Part shown: positions 42,024-49,996 of the stretch, one piece after another | Numbering within the stretch: position 1 is the stretch's first letter | Layout of the letters: each line of letters starts with the position of its first letter | Position numbers and translations under genes: made by a program | The notes under the pieces: model-generated | Database searches by the model: none | What the model was told of the DNA's origin: nothing | Seen by the model: only the letters and a program-made list of their open reading frames with translations | Assembly: GCF_026965535.1 (NCBI RefSeq) | Contig: NZ_CP114039.1 | Span: forward strand, 186,001 to 250,000 | Direction of reading: 5' to 3' | DNA: 64,000 nt | Source of the DNA: Corallococcus sp. NCRR | GTDB lineage: Bacteria; Myxococcota; Myxococcia; Myxococcales; Myxococcaceae

Positions 42024-43307
42024 ATGGCGGATTCACGGATGTGGATGACGGTGGGGCTGGTGGCGCTGGCCAGCGGCTGTGGCGCACAGGACGAAGCGAG
42101 GATGCCGGCCGCGGTCGAACAGGCGCTGGGCGCGTGCACGCACTCGGTGACGACGAACACGTACGACGGGCCGGACTACTGGGGCACGCTCGTCTTCAAG
42201 AACACGGGGACGGTGGCCATCGCCAATCCGGTCATCGCGCTCGACGTGCCCTCGGGCGTAACGTGTGACGATGACCAGCCCGGCTGGACCCACACGCAGT
42301 CGGGCCGCACGTGCACCTTCACGCGCACGTCGTCGCTGACGGTGGCGGTGAACACGTCCTACACGTTCAACTACTCCACCAACTCCAACGTGTCCTTCAC
42401 CGCGGCCAACGTGAAGGTCCAGTCCGACAGCTGCGGCGGCACGTCCCCCGGCGGCACGGGCCTCACCGCGAACCAGAAGAAGGTCGCCGAAGGGCTCACG
42501 AGCATCTGGGAGAACGACACGCCCACGCTGGACTACGCCTATTCGGAGAACATCCAGGACGGGCGCGGCTACACCAACGGGCGCGCGGGCTTCTGCACCG
42601 GCACGGGCGACGCCATCCAGGTCGTGCAGTGCTACCGGGCCCTGCGCACGGAAGCCAATGGCAACCGCCTGGCGAAGTACTGGAACGCGCTCACCGTCAT
42701 CAACAACCGCTTCCTGTCCACCGGCCAATCCCAGGCGTCCACGGCGGAGCTGGACGCCGTGGGCAACTGGACCGCGGACTGGGCGGCCAGCTTCAACACC
42801 GCCGCCACGAAGGCGGACTTCAAGCAGTGCCAGGACCAGGTGAGCGACGCACTCTATTACACGCCCACTATCAATGAAGCCGCGAAGTGGGGCCTCACCC
42901 AGGCGCTCACCAAGGCCGCGCTCTACGACGCATCCATCAACCACGGCTTCGACGGCATGAAGGACCTCATCCGCAAGGCCAACACGGCCCTGGGCAACAG
43001 CGGCCAGGTGGCGCCGGTGATTGGCTACAACGGCATCACGGAAGGCGCCTGGCTCCAGAAGTTCCTGGAGAAGCGCCGCGACGTGCTGGCGGCGGACTCC
43101 ACCTGGGTGGAGGCGGTGGACCGCGTGGCCGCGTACGAGAAGCAGCGCCGCCGCGGCAACTGGGACCTGGGAGTCGCCCTGCGCAACGACGTGCGCGCCC
43201 GCGACTGCTGGACGACGGCCTACCCGGCGAGCGGCTACACCGTGCGCAACATCAACCCGGACGGCACCTGGAGCACGCCGTCCTCGTACACCTATTCCTG
43301 CCAGTAG
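42024..43307 (+). CDS. Lipoprotein chitosanase, GH46, with N-terminal carbohydrate-binding-like domain
   Basis: 427 residues. The lipobox is in ALASGC (Cys ~19). Residues ~35-135 are a beta-sandwich with Trp/Tyr and two Cys, CTHSVTTNTYDGPDYWG and GRTCTFTRTSSLTV, reminiscent of CBM2-type domains. Residues ~150-427 match GH46 chitosanases: general acid Glu in YAYSENIQDGRGYTNGRAGFC and Asp in GTGDAIQVV, then the ...ALYYTPTINEA and SINHGFDGMK helical repeats. Chitosanases hydrolyse chitosan in fungal walls, fitting a predator. The GH46 core length is normal. It ends in CQ with no tail. Confidence 0.93.
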   Translation: MADSRMWMTVGLVALASGCGAQDEARMPAAVEQALGACTHSVTTNTYDGPDYWGTLVFKNTGTVAIANPVIALDVPSGVTCDDDQPGWTHTQSGRTCTFTRTSSLTVAVNTSYTFNYSTNSNVSFTAANVKVQSDSCGGTSPGGTGLTANQKKVAEGLTSIWENDTPTLDYAYSENIQDGRGYTNGRAGFCTGTGDAIQVVQCYRALRTEANGNRLAKYWNALTVINNRFLSTGQSQASTAELDAVGNWTADWAASFNTAATKADFKQCQDQVSDALYYTPTINEAAKWGLTQALTKAALYDASINHGFDGMKDLIRKANTALGNSGQVAPVIGYNGITEGAWLQKFLEKRRDVLAADSTWVEAVDRVAAYEKQRRRGNWDLGVALRNDVRARDCWTTAYPASGYTVRNINPDGTWSTPSSYTYSCQ

Positions 43308-43366
43308 CAGGACGGTCTGGCACACGGGCCGTGACGGCGGGCGCCCCGGGATGGCATGACCGGGGC

Positions 43367-45292
43367 ATGGCCCGTGACGTTTCGTTCTTCGACAGGCTCG
43401 GCTCGCTGCTCGCCCAGGAGCGTGAGGCCGAGAAGGCCCGGATGACCTCGCTCGCGCAGGGGCTCACCCTGCGCGAGCGCGAGGAGCAGGGCCTGTCCGT
43501 GCTGGACCTGGAGACCGTCGAGGAGGAGGTGGGCCTGGGTGGCCGCATCCTCCTCACGCTCGCCCGCGCGGACCGGGGGAAGCTGCCCACGCGCGTGTCC
43601 AACGGCGACCTGGTGGCGGTGCTGCCCCGCCGCGCGGAGGTGAAGGACCCGGCGAAGGCGCTCGTGTCGCGCGCCACCTCCACGCGCATCCAGCTGGCCT
43701 TCGACCGCGAGCCGCCCGCCTACCTGTCCGAAGGCCTGTTGCGCCTGGACGTCGTCCCCAACGACGTCACCTACGAGCGCGTGCGCGCGGGGCTCCAACG
43801 CGTGAAGGCGATGGACAAGGGCCAGGAGCGGCACAAGCGCGAGGTGCTCCTGGGCAACGAGCCCCCGCGCTTCGACAACGCGAAGGACTTCACCCCCACC
43901 CGCCCGCTCAACCCGGAGCAGCAGGACGCCGCGAAGCGCGCGCTGGCCGCGGAGGACTTCTTCCTGGTCCACGGCCCGCCCGGCACCGGCAAGTCCACCG
44001 TGCTGGCGGAGGTGGCGGCCCAGGCCGTCGCGCGAGGCGAGCGCCTGCTGTGCACGGCGGCCAGCAACGCCGCGGTGGACCACCTCTTGGAGCTGTGCCT
44101 GGAGCAGGGCCTGCGCGCCATCCGCGTGGGCCACCCCGCGCGCGTCGCCGCCCGTCTGCAGGAGCACACGCTGGACATCGTGGTGGAGGAGCACCCGGAC
44201 CGCGTCGTCAGCCGCGACCTGTTCGACGAGGCCTTCGACCTCTTCGGCTACGCGCGCAGGCAGCGCAGCCAGGGCCGCAGCCGCGAGCGCTTCTCCAACG
44301 CCCGCTCGTCCACGGCGGAGGCCAAGGACCTGATGGACGAGGCGCGCAAGCTGGAGAAGAAGGCCGTGAAGGCCGTGCTCGCCCGCGCGGACGTGGTGTG
44401 CGTGACGCTCGCGAGCCTGGGATCCGGCGTGCTCGCGGGCGAGGAGTTCGACCGCGCCCTGTTGGACGAGGCCACCCAGGCCACCGAGCCGCTGGCCCTG
44501 CTGGGCTTCCTGCGCGCCCCCAAGGTGGTGCTCGCCGGAGACCCGCAGCAGCTGCCGCCCACCGTGCTGTCCCAGGAGGCCGCCAAGGCGGGCCTGGGCA
44601 CGAGCCTCTTCGAGCGCCTGCTGAAGGACCACGGCGACGACGTGAAGCGCATGCTGCGCGAGCAGTACCGGATGAACGCCGCCATCATGGCCTTCCCCTC
44701 GAAGGAGATGTACGGCGGCGAGCTGCGCGCCCACCCGTCCGTGGCGGACCGCACGCTGTCCGGGGTGCTCGACTCCGGCTCGGGCGCGGAGGTGGACGCG
44801 CCGCCCGTGCTCTACCTGGACACCGCCGGCAAGGGCTTCGACGAAGAGGTGGAGCCCACCACGCACTCGCTCCTCAACCCGGGCGAGGCCACCTACGTCA
44901 TCGCCCGCGTGCGCGAGCTTTTGGAGCGGGGCCTGTCGCCGCGAGAGATCGCCGTCATCGCCCCCTACAGCGCCCAGGCCCGCCACCTGCGCGAGGCCCT
45001 GGAGGCCGTGCACCCGGAGGTGGAGGTGGACACCGTGGACGCGTTCCAGGGGCGGGAGAAGGACGCCGTCCTGGTGAGCATGACCCGCTCCAACAGTGAG
45101 GGGCAGCTGGGCTTCCTCAACGACCTGCGCCGCATGAACGTGGCCCTCACCCGCGCCCGCCGGCACCTGTTCGTCGTGGGCGACTCCGCCACCCTCAGCA
45201 GCCACCCCTTCTACGCGCGCTTCATCGAAGGCACCCAGACGGACGGCGGCTACCGCTCCGCCTGGGAGTGGCCGGACCCCACCGGGCAATGA
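43367..45292 (+). CDS. SF1B helicase/ATPase, IGHMBP2-SETX type
   Basis: 641 residues from MARDVSFFDRLG. Superfamily 1 motifs in order: Walker A GPPGTGKST (I), SNAAVDHLLELC (Ia), DEATQATEPLALL (II, DEAT), VVLAGDPQQLPPT (III), YRMNAAIMAFPS (IV), VDTVDAFQGREKDAVL (V) and NVALTRARRHLFVVGD (VI). The N-terminal ~190 residues contain the beta-barrel insert region typical of SMUBP2/Upf1-like enzymes. An approximately 60-residue basic stretch after residue 290 (RRQRSQGRSRERFSN) probably contacts nucleic acid. Role is likely DNA/RNA unwinding; pathway unknown. No partner genes. Confidence 0.93.
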   Translation: MARDVSFFDRLGSLLAQEREAEKARMTSLAQGLTLREREEQGLSVLDLETVEEEVGLGGRILLTLARADRGKLPTRVSNGDLVAVLPRRAEVKDPAKALVSRATSTRIQLAFDREPPAYLSEGLLRLDVVPNDVTYERVRAGLQRVKAMDKGQERHKREVLLGNEPPRFDNAKDFTPTRPLNPEQQDAAKRALAAEDFFLVHGPPGTGKSTVLAEVAAQAVARGERLLCTAASNAAVDHLLELCLEQGLRAIRVGHPARVAARLQEHTLDIVVEEHPDRVVSRDLFDEAFDLFGYARRQRSQGRSRERFSNARSSTAEAKDLMDEARKLEKKAVKAVLARADVVCVTLASLGSGVLAGEEFDRALLDEATQATEPLALLGFLRAPKVVLAGDPQQLPPTVLSQEAAKAGLGTSLFERLLKDHGDDVKRMLREQYRMNAAIMAFPSKEMYGGELRAHPSVADRTLSGVLDSGSGAEVDAPPVLYLDTAGKGFDEEVEPTTHSLLNPGEATYVIARVRELLERGLSPREIAVIAPYSAQARHLREALEAVHPEVEVDTVDAFQGREKDAVLVSMTRSNSEGQLGFLNDLRRMNVALTRARRHLFVVGDSATLSSHPFYARFIEGTQTDGGYRSAWEWPDPTGQ

Positions 45293-45303
45293 TTGTCATC
45301 CCA

Positions 45304-45330
45304 AGGACCCGGGGCTGCCCCGGGGGACTA
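45304..45330 (+). terminator. GC-rich hairpin after the helicase gene
   Basis: ACCCGGGGC and GCCCCGGG pair around a tiny loop, 12 bp after the helicase stop. There is no T run behind it, so it may be a weak terminator or only a stabilising hairpin. Confidence 0.4.
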
Positions 45331-45355
45331 CGCAAGGAGTGCGACCCGGGCGCGC

Positions 45356-45389
45356 GAAATTTGTCGCATCGCTGAACGAATTTTGTCAC
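45356..45389. promoter_or_regulatory. Two direct repeats 22 bp apart, possible operator
   Basis: GAAATTTGTCGC at 45356-45367 and GAATTTTGTCAC at 45378-45389 match at 9 of 12 positions and start 22 bp apart, two helical turns. They form the only AT-rich stretch upstream of the small gene at 45494 and sit about 105-140 bp before its start. The arrangement fits a response-regulator dimer site (inference). Confidence 0.4.
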
Positions 45390-45493
45390 CTGCTCGGCCG
45401 CCGGGCGTGGGAGACGGCCGGAAATCAGGCATTTGGCCCCTTCCAAGGGGTCGGCACGAAGACTGCTTTCCTTTCTGAACACGGAGGGAATGC

Positions 45494-45685
45494 ATGTCTC
45501 AAGCGCCTGTGGTGACCAAGGAGAATGACGTCTGGGTGATTCGGATCGACCGGCCCAACGGCAAGACCCAGGAGTACCGCTGCGCCACGGAGAGCCAGGC
45601 CCGGCAGCTGGCCATGGTGCTCGGCAAGCCGGACACCGGCGGTCCGCCGCGCCCGGCGGCTGCGTCGTCCAGCACCGTCGCGTAG
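45494..45685 (+). CDS. Small conserved-looking protein, unknown function
   Basis: 63 residues. A strong Shine-Dalgarno, GGAGGGA, lies 4 bp before the ATG. The protein is soluble: a compact beta-hairpin/helix (VWVIRIDRPNGKTQEYRC and ATESQARQLAMVLG) followed by a flexible Pro/Ala/Ser tail. The first half resembles small DUF-like cap domains that bind a partner, but I do not recognise a family. It stands alone behind possible operator repeats and 54 bp before the alpha/beta hydrolase gene, with which it may be co-transcribed. Confidence 0.65.
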   Translation: MSQAPVVTKENDVWVIRIDRPNGKTQEYRCATESQARQLAMVLGKPDTGGPPRPAAASSSTVA

Positions 45686-45739
45686 GGTCGCCAACACCCG
45701 GGGGGACGGAGTAAGGCGTGAAGGCACGAGGAGGCCCCC

Positions 45740-46639
45740 GTGCCCGCCGCCGCATTCGAATCCCTCACCGTCGACGCAGAAGGGCTGCCGCTGCACGTGC
45801 GGCAGCGAGGCCCCCACGGCGCCCCCGCCGTGCTGATGCTTCACGGGTGGCTGGACCACTCCCACGGCTTTGATCCGCTCTGCGAGCACCTGCCCGAAGC
45901 CTGGCACACGGTGCTGCTCGACTTTCGCGGCATGGGCGAGAGCGGCCACGCGGGCCCCGGCGCCGCGTACCACGTCAGCGACCACCTGCTGGACGTGGAG
46001 GCCACCCTGGACGGGCTGGCCCTGCCGCGGGTGCACCTGGTGGGACACTCGCTGGGCGGCATCGTCGCGCTCGCGTACGCCGCCGCGCGCCCGGAGCGCG
46101 TCCAGAGCCTGAGCCTCATCGAAAGCCTGGGGCCCTCCGGAGGCCCGCCCACGGGCGCCGTGCAGCGGCTGCGCGGCTTCCTGGACGACTCGCGCCGGCC
46201 GCCCCACCGCAAGCGCTACCCCACCGTGGAGGCCGCCGCGGAGCGCCTGCGTCAGGCGAACCCCACCCTCTCCCCGGACGCGGCGCGGCTCTTCGCGCGT
46301 CATGGCACCCGGCGCACGCCGGAGGGCGACTTCGCCTTCACCTTCGATCCGCGCCACCGCCGCCGCTTCGGCCAGAGTTTCGACGAGGCCCAGTGGCTGG
46401 CGCTGGAGGCCGCCGTCACCTGCCCCGTGCAGCTCTTGCGCGGCACCGAAGGCCTGTCCCCCGCCCCGGAGCTGCTGGAGGCGCGGCTGGCCACCCTGCG
46501 GACGCTGGCCGCCCCGCCCCGCTTCTTCGAAGGCGGCCACCACGTGCACCTGGAGCAGCCCGCCGCCATCGCCGCCGCGATCGCGGCCTTCATCGCGGGC
46601 ACCGCCGGCGCCCCGGCGACGGAAGCGTCAAGTTCATGA
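45740..46639 (+). CDS. Alpha/beta hydrolase
   Basis: 299 residues from a GTG start preceded by GAGGAGG. The fold elements are clear: the oxyanion segment LMLHGWLDHS, DFRGMGESGHAGPG, the nucleophile elbow LVGHSLGGIV (Ser ~100), an acid candidate in LRGTEGLSPAPE and the catalytic His in FEGGHHVHLEQP. The HGWLD and GHSLGG pattern is that of haloalkane-dehalogenase/esterase-like hydrolases. Substrate unknown. The Ala-rich C-terminus (AAAIAAFIAGTAGAP) is a terminal helix plus tail. Confidence 0.92.
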   Translation: MPAAAFESLTVDAEGLPLHVRQRGPHGAPAVLMLHGWLDHSHGFDPLCEHLPEAWHTVLLDFRGMGESGHAGPGAAYHVSDHLLDVEATLDGLALPRVHLVGHSLGGIVALAYAAARPERVQSLSLIESLGPSGGPPTGAVQRLRGFLDDSRRPPHRKRYPTVEAAAERLRQANPTLSPDAARLFARHGTRRTPEGDFAFTFDPRHRRRFGQSFDEAQWLALEAAVTCPVQLLRGTEGLSPAPELLEARLATLRTLAAPPRFFEGGHHVHLEQPAAIAAAIAAFIAGTAGAPATEASSS

Positions 46640-46876
46640 CCTGAAAAGTTGGGGGTGCAGGTTGGCAAAAGGTCGGGAAAAACCTTTCACCCTCCAGGGC
46701 ACCCCGGTTCCCTCCAGCGCTCACTTGGCCGCTGGAGTGAACGCCAAGTCCCTGATTTCAGGGGGAGGCGGAGCAACGCTCCTGCCCGGCACGGGTCTTG
46801 ATTAGGGGAAGCCCGAGATGGATCACGTGTCCCGGGCATCCGTGTGCGTGTGGTGGGGAAGGGTGGGGAGCGGACA
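46640..46876 (+). other. Intergenic leader with hairpins
   Basis: No gene seen. Two stems stand out: CTCCAGCG (46712-46719) with CGCTGGAG (46730-46737), and CCCTGA (46750-46755) with TCAGGG (46758-46763). Upstream AAAGGT/ACCTTT (46664-46687) can pair as a weak terminator for the hydrolase gene. The stems could form a structured 5' UTR for the lipoprotein gene downstream; no known riboswitch class was recognised. Confidence 0.4.
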
Positions 46877-49873
46877 ATGGTGATGGGGTGGAGGGGTCGG
46901 TTCGTCCTGCTGGCGTCATTGGTGGCGGGGACGATGGCGTGTCACGAGGAGGACCAGACGCGCGGGGTGCAGGCCACGGCGGTGCTGGACGTGGACGCGC
47001 TCGACTTCGGCGAGGTGCCGGTGGGCGAGTGGCGTGAGAAGGAGGTGCGCATCCGCAACGTCGGCTACGTGCCCTTCTCCGCGCTGGAGGCGTTGGGGCT
47101 GGGCAACAACCCGTCCTACCAGGTGGAGTTGACGGACGGCGGCGGCCGCGTGCCGCCAGGCGAGTCGCACGTCGTCAAGGTGCGCTTCCACCCGCTGGCC
47201 GAAGGGCCGGTGGAGGAGACGCTGCGCGTGACGACGGACGCCAACGTGGGCGCCCTGCAGCAGTTGCCCGTGCAGGGCCTGGGCACGCCCACGCGCATCG
47301 GCGTCAACCCGCCGGTGCTGGACTACGAGACGCTGGAGGTGGACAGCGACCGCACGCTGGAGGTCACCGTCACCAACCCGGTGGACCTGCCGCTGACGCT
47401 GAAGGTCGCGGGTGAGAACGCGGATCCGTTCACCGCGGACACCATCACCGTGCCGCCCAACAGCACGCAGGTGGTGAAGACCCAGTACCTGCCCCGCGCG
47501 CTGGGGCAGATGGGCGCGCGGCTGGAGGTCGTCTCCTGCGAGACGTGCACTCCGTCCGTGGTGGACCTGAAGGGCAACTCCGTGGCGAGCGCCTTCGTGT
47601 TCGACCCGGCGCCCGTGCCCTTCGACGAGATTCCGGTGCACGAGCGCACCGAGTCCTTCACCCGCGCGCGCAACATCACCTGGCGCCCGGTGACCATCTC
47701 CGCGCTGGCGACGAGCGACCGGGCCTTCTCTCCGCTGTCCAAGCCGGAGGGCAGCACGGTGCAGCCGGGCGAGGTGGTGGAGATGCGCATGGAGTTCGCC
47801 GCGCGCTTCTCCGGCCCCAACGTGGGCAACCTCACCGTGGCGTACGCGTCCGACAAGGCGCGTGAGTCGCGCGTGATGCTGGACGCGCGCGGTGGCCGGC
47901 CCACGCTGGCCGTGGCCCCGGTGGCGCTGGACTTCGGCGAGCTGCCGGTGGGCGGCAAGGTGGAGCAGGTCATCCGCATCACCAACGCGGGCAGCAACGG
48001 CCCCCTCACCTTCACCGGCGTGCGCGCGGACGGCGACGCGGTGCAGTTCGACGTGGCCACGCCCACCCGCGGCACGCAGAACTACCCCTGGAAGGGCGGC
48101 ACCTGGCCCGCGCTGGAGGCCAACGGCCTCCAGATTCAACCGGGCGACGACGCGCTGGAGCTGAAGGTCTACTTCGAGCCCCGGAACGAGGGCACCTTCA
48201 CCGCCACGCTCTACGTGCAGTCCAACGACCTGTTCACGCCCGAGCGCGCCATCACCCTGACGGGCCGCGCCCGCACGTCCGGTCCCTGCGTGTACGAGCT
48301 CTTGCCGCAGCCGTCGCTGGAGTTCGCCAACGTGGTGCCGGGCCGCGGCGCGGTGCTGGGCTTCTACTTCCGCAACCCGGGCCGGGCCGAGTGCGCCATC
48401 AAGAACGTGCACCTGTCCAATGACGGCGGCGGCGTCTTCAGCATGCCGGGCGGCCCCATCACGGGCGGCGTGGTGCTCTACGACACGGCCTTCAGCTCCA
48501 TGATTGCCTTCCGCGCGCCCACCACGGGCGGCGAGTTCAACGGCGAGCTGATGCTCACCGTCAACAACCCGGCCCACCCCACGGTGACGCTGCCCATCCA
48601 CGCGGTGTCCAACCCGTCGTGCCTGGTGGCCACGCCGTCCTTCGTGGACTTCGGGCCCATCCGCTACGACTGCCCGGCCAAGCCGCGCAAGACGTTCCTG
48701 TCCAACCGCTGCAGCGAGCCGCTCACCGTGGGGGACGCCATCATCGGCAACGGCACGTCCAAGCAGTTCTCCCTGCGCACGCCGGTGACGGCGCCCATCA
48801 CGCTCCAGCCCGGCGAGGGCTTCGAGATGGAGGTGGACTACGCCCGCAACGTGCTGGGCCAGCACTACAGCCCGCTGTACTTCAAGATGGACACGGAGGC
48901 GAACCGCTTCCTCGTCCCGCTGCTGGCGGAGACCAACCACGAGGGCATCCAGGTGGACCGCTTCACGCAGGGCACCGACAGCCAGCTGGACGTGCTCTTC
49001 GTGGTCTCCAACACCACCACCATGGAGCCCTACCAGCAGCGCCTGCGCAACGCGATTCCCGGGTGGCTCACCCGCGCGAAGGAGCTGAACGTGGACGTGC
49101 GCGTGGGCGTCACCAGCACGGGCCTGGTGCAGCGCCAGGGGCTGTGCGGCGGCGGCGCCAACGGCGGTGAGGCCGGCCGGCTCTTCCCGGTGGACGGCAG
49201 CCGCGCCCGCGTGGTGTCCGGCAACAGCGCCAACGCGGCGGCCACCATCCAGTCCAACATCGAGGTGGGCCTGTGCCACAACCTGGTGCAGGGCCTGGAG
49301 ACGATGCGCCAGGGCCTGTCCGCCCCGCTGTCCGAGCAGGCCGACGACGTCCGCACCCCGCAGCCCAACGACGGCAACCTGGGCTTCACCCGCGCCGCGG
49401 CCCGCATGGCGGTGGTGGTGCTGGCGGACGAGGACGACCACTCCGGCTTCGAGCCCGACAGCTACATCCAGTTCCTCCAGACGCTGAAGGGCACGGGCAT
49501 GTCCCAGCGCAGCAACCTGCACGCCCTCATCCCCAACGGCGCCTGCTCCACCGCGAGCAACAGCGCGGACCGCTTCGCCTCCGTCGCGAAGGGCACGGGC
49601 GGCTCCGTGGGCTCCATCTGCGAGGGGGACTACCGAGGGTTCCTGGACCCCATCATCCAGCAGGCCGGTGAGCCGCAGGCGGACTTCCACCTCACCGCGA
49701 CGCCGGACGGCACCGCGGAGATGAGCGTGCGCGTGAACGGCCGCACCCTGGGTGCGGACCAGTGGACCTACGACGCGGGCCGCAACGCGGTCATCTTCGC
49801 GGCGGGCTCCGTGCCCACCCCGGGACAGGCCGTGGAGATCCGCTACCGCAGCGTCTGCGCCGCCACGCCGTAG
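46877..49873 (+). CDS. Choice-of-anchor-D (ASH/SPD-2-like) lipoprotein with VWA-like domain
   Basis: 998 residues from MVMGWRGRFVLLASLVAG with lipobox TMAC. Residues ~25-680 contain about six immunoglobulin-like anchor-D repeats, each with a LDFGxxPVGxxxExxxRIxNxG start (LDFGEVPVGEWREKEVRIRN, LDFGELPVGGKVEQVIRITN, FVDFGPIRYDCPAK). From ~690 a VWA-like domain follows (LDVLFVVSNTTTMEPYQQRL), in which the MIDAS motif DxSxS is replaced by VSNTT and the threonine/aspartate partners are shifted (VLADEDDHSG retains two Asp/Glu). The last ~100 residues are beta-rich. Surface adhesion or envelope structural role likely. Confidence 0.87.
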   Translation: MVMGWRGRFVLLASLVAGTMACHEEDQTRGVQATAVLDVDALDFGEVPVGEWREKEVRIRNVGYVPFSALEALGLGNNPSYQVELTDGGGRVPPGESHVVKVRFHPLAEGPVEETLRVTTDANVGALQQLPVQGLGTPTRIGVNPPVLDYETLEVDSDRTLEVTVTNPVDLPLTLKVAGENADPFTADTITVPPNSTQVVKTQYLPRALGQMGARLEVVSCETCTPSVVDLKGNSVASAFVFDPAPVPFDEIPVHERTESFTRARNITWRPVTISALATSDRAFSPLSKPEGSTVQPGEVVEMRMEFAARFSGPNVGNLTVAYASDKARESRVMLDARGGRPTLAVAPVALDFGELPVGGKVEQVIRITNAGSNGPLTFTGVRADGDAVQFDVATPTRGTQNYPWKGGTWPALEANGLQIQPGDDALELKVYFEPRNEGTFTATLYVQSNDLFTPERAITLTGRARTSGPCVYELLPQPSLEFANVVPGRGAVLGFYFRNPGRAECAIKNVHLSNDGGGVFSMPGGPITGGVVLYDTAFSSMIAFRAPTTGGEFNGELMLTVNNPAHPTVTLPIHAVSNPSCLVATPSFVDFGPIRYDCPAKPRKTFLSNRCSEPLTVGDAIIGNGTSKQFSLRTPVTAPITLQPGEGFEMEVDYARNVLGQHYSPLYFKMDTEANRFLVPLLAETNHEGIQVDRFTQGTDSQLDVLFVVSNTTTMEPYQQRLRNAIPGWLTRAKELNVDVRVGVTSTGLVQRQGLCGGGANGGEAGRLFPVDGSRARVVSGNSANAAATIQSNIEVGLCHNLVQGLETMRQGLSAPLSEQADDVRTPQPNDGNLGFTRAAARMAVVVLADEDDHSGFEPDSYIQFLQTLKGTGMSQRSNLHALIPNGACSTASNSADRFASVAKGTGGSVGSICEGDYRGFLDPIIQQAGEPQADFHLTATPDGTAEMSVRVNGRTLGADQWTYDAGRNAVIFAAGSVPTPGQAVEIRYRSVCAATP

Positions 49874-49899
49874 GGTGACGGGTTCGTGACGCAGCGCGG

Positions 49900-49943
49900 C
49901 CGGGCCGGTCCCTGAAGGGGGGCCGGCCCGGTTCGCGTTTTTG
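49900..49943 (+). terminator. Strong intrinsic terminator
   Basis: CCGGGCCGGTCCC (49900-49912) pairs with GGGGCCGGCCCGG (49919-49931) with one U-G pair, a 13-bp stem, followed by TTCGCGTTTTT. It ends the lipoprotein gene and insulates the kinase gene. Confidence 0.88.
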
Positions 49944-49996
49944 CGGAAGCCCGGGCTTTTGAGATCCGCGCTGACGCGGCTATCGTCACGGCCGGA

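Noticed and set aside
46640-46876. Cyclic-di-GMP or other known riboswitch in the leader.
   Set aside because: Hairpins are present but none of the conserved sequence elements of known classes was recognised.
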